Assembly (NCBI RefSeq): GCF_003337565.1
Contig: NZ_QPJL01000003.1
Location: 62,001-126,000, forward strand
From: Paracoccus lutimaris
GTDB taxonomy: Bacteria; Pseudomonadota; Alphaproteobacteria; Rhodobacterales; Rhodobacteraceae
Length of the DNA: 64,000 nucleotides
Reading direction: 5' to 3'
The notes under the pieces are model-generated. The model was not told the DNA's origin. It worked only from the letters and a program-made list of their open reading frames with translations, and made no database searches. The translations under genes and the position numbers were made by a program. Position 1 is the stretch's first letter. Each line of letters starts with the position of its first letter. Shown piece after piece: positions 63,777 through 64,000 of this stretch.

Positions 63777-63811
63777 GCCCCCCGTAAATCTGGCGATACT
63801 GGAGGCATGAA

Positions 63812-64000
63812 ATGCCGCTTCTGGTGATGAAATTCGGCGGCACTTCGGTGGCCGACCTGGACCGCATCAAGAATGCCGCGCAAAAAGTCCGGCGCGAGGT
63901 GGAGCGTGGCTATGACGTGATCGTCATCGTCAGCGCCATGTCGGGCAAGACCAATGAGCTGGTCGGCTGGGTCGAGGCGACCTCGCCGCTGTTCGACGCG
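63812..64000 (+). CDS. lysC: Aspartate kinase, 5' part
   Basis: The first 63 codons, cut by the window end. ATG 63812 follows GGAGG at 6 nt. The N-terminus [16 protein letters not shown] is the aspartokinase signature (K-F-G-G-T-S), followed by [14 protein letters not shown] [12 protein letters not shown]. It phosphorylates aspartate in the first step of lysine, threonine and methionine biosynthesis. The allosteric ACT domains lie outside the window. Confidence 0.95.
   Translation, partial: MPLLVMKFGGTSVADLDRIKNAAQKVRREVERGYDVIVIVSAMSGKTNELVGWVEATSPLFDA

Overview
The window is high-GC DNA with dense, often overlapping genes. Its content (fused TRAP-TAXI transporter with a DUF1850 protein, FecCD-type siderophore importer, PanBC, ArgC, LysC) and TTGAC-type promoters suggest an alphaproteobacterium of the Rhodobacterales, perhaps Paracoccus-like. 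That placement is inference; no rRNA or tRNA gene is visible to confirm it.

Region 1 (1-22 kb) is a type VI secretion (T6SS) block. After the 3' end of an autotransporter come tssK, tssL, tssM, tagF, pppA and ppkA, most overlapping by a few bases. An effector unit follows: vgrG, an Eag-type chaperone (DUF1795), a 1433-aa PAAR/RHS protein ending in a GIY-YIG/URI-fold nuclease-like domain, and a probable immunity gene 2 bp downstream. Behind it lie a DUF3396 immunity-family gene and a ketosynthase-fold protein without the catalytic residues. The sheath, tube, baseplate, ClpV and Fha genes are not in the window. TssL and the kinase PpkA share repeated (R/K)T-(V/I)-(I/F)-(G/S) motifs in their disordered N-termini, which fits control by threonine phosphorylation.

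Region 2 (22-32 kb): a small RTX protein diverges from a PepSY / response regulator / histidine kinase operon. The space between them carries three pairs of 11-bp-period CTGTCAG-like repeats, a likely response-regulator box. Then come panB-panC (minus), argC (plus), DUF1850, a fused TRAP permease and a TAXI binding protein (minus).

Region 3 (32-37 kb): a DUF6522-like protein, a PEP-mutase/isocitrate-lyase family enzyme and a four-gene siderophore ABC importer, all on the minus strand.

Region 4 (37-46 kb): a carbohydrate or polyol uptake and catabolism island. SDR dehydrogenase, ABC ATPase, permease, binding protein, permease and a BtpA-family protein run leftward. A DeoR-family repressor, FGGY kinase and HAD phosphatase run rightward from the shared intergenic region.

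Region 5 (46-50 kb): a LAB_N membrane protein, a GT39 (ArnT-like) glycosyltransferase and a GT2 glycosyltransferase in one operon, then a siderophore-interacting flavoreductase on the other strand.

Region 6 (50-58 kb): an all-minus oxidation cluster with a multicopper oxidase, a tyrosinase, a small exported protein translationally coupled to it, and a three-subunit FAD dehydrogenase (subunit 3, GMC flavoprotein with a Cys-rich cluster, triheme cytochrome c).

Region 7 (58.5-64 kb): an orphan PAAR spike gene below a very AT-rich stretch, a cupin protein, an aldehyde dehydrogenase with its FadR-type regulator, a phospholipase D/cardiolipin synthase family protein and the 5' end of aspartate kinase.
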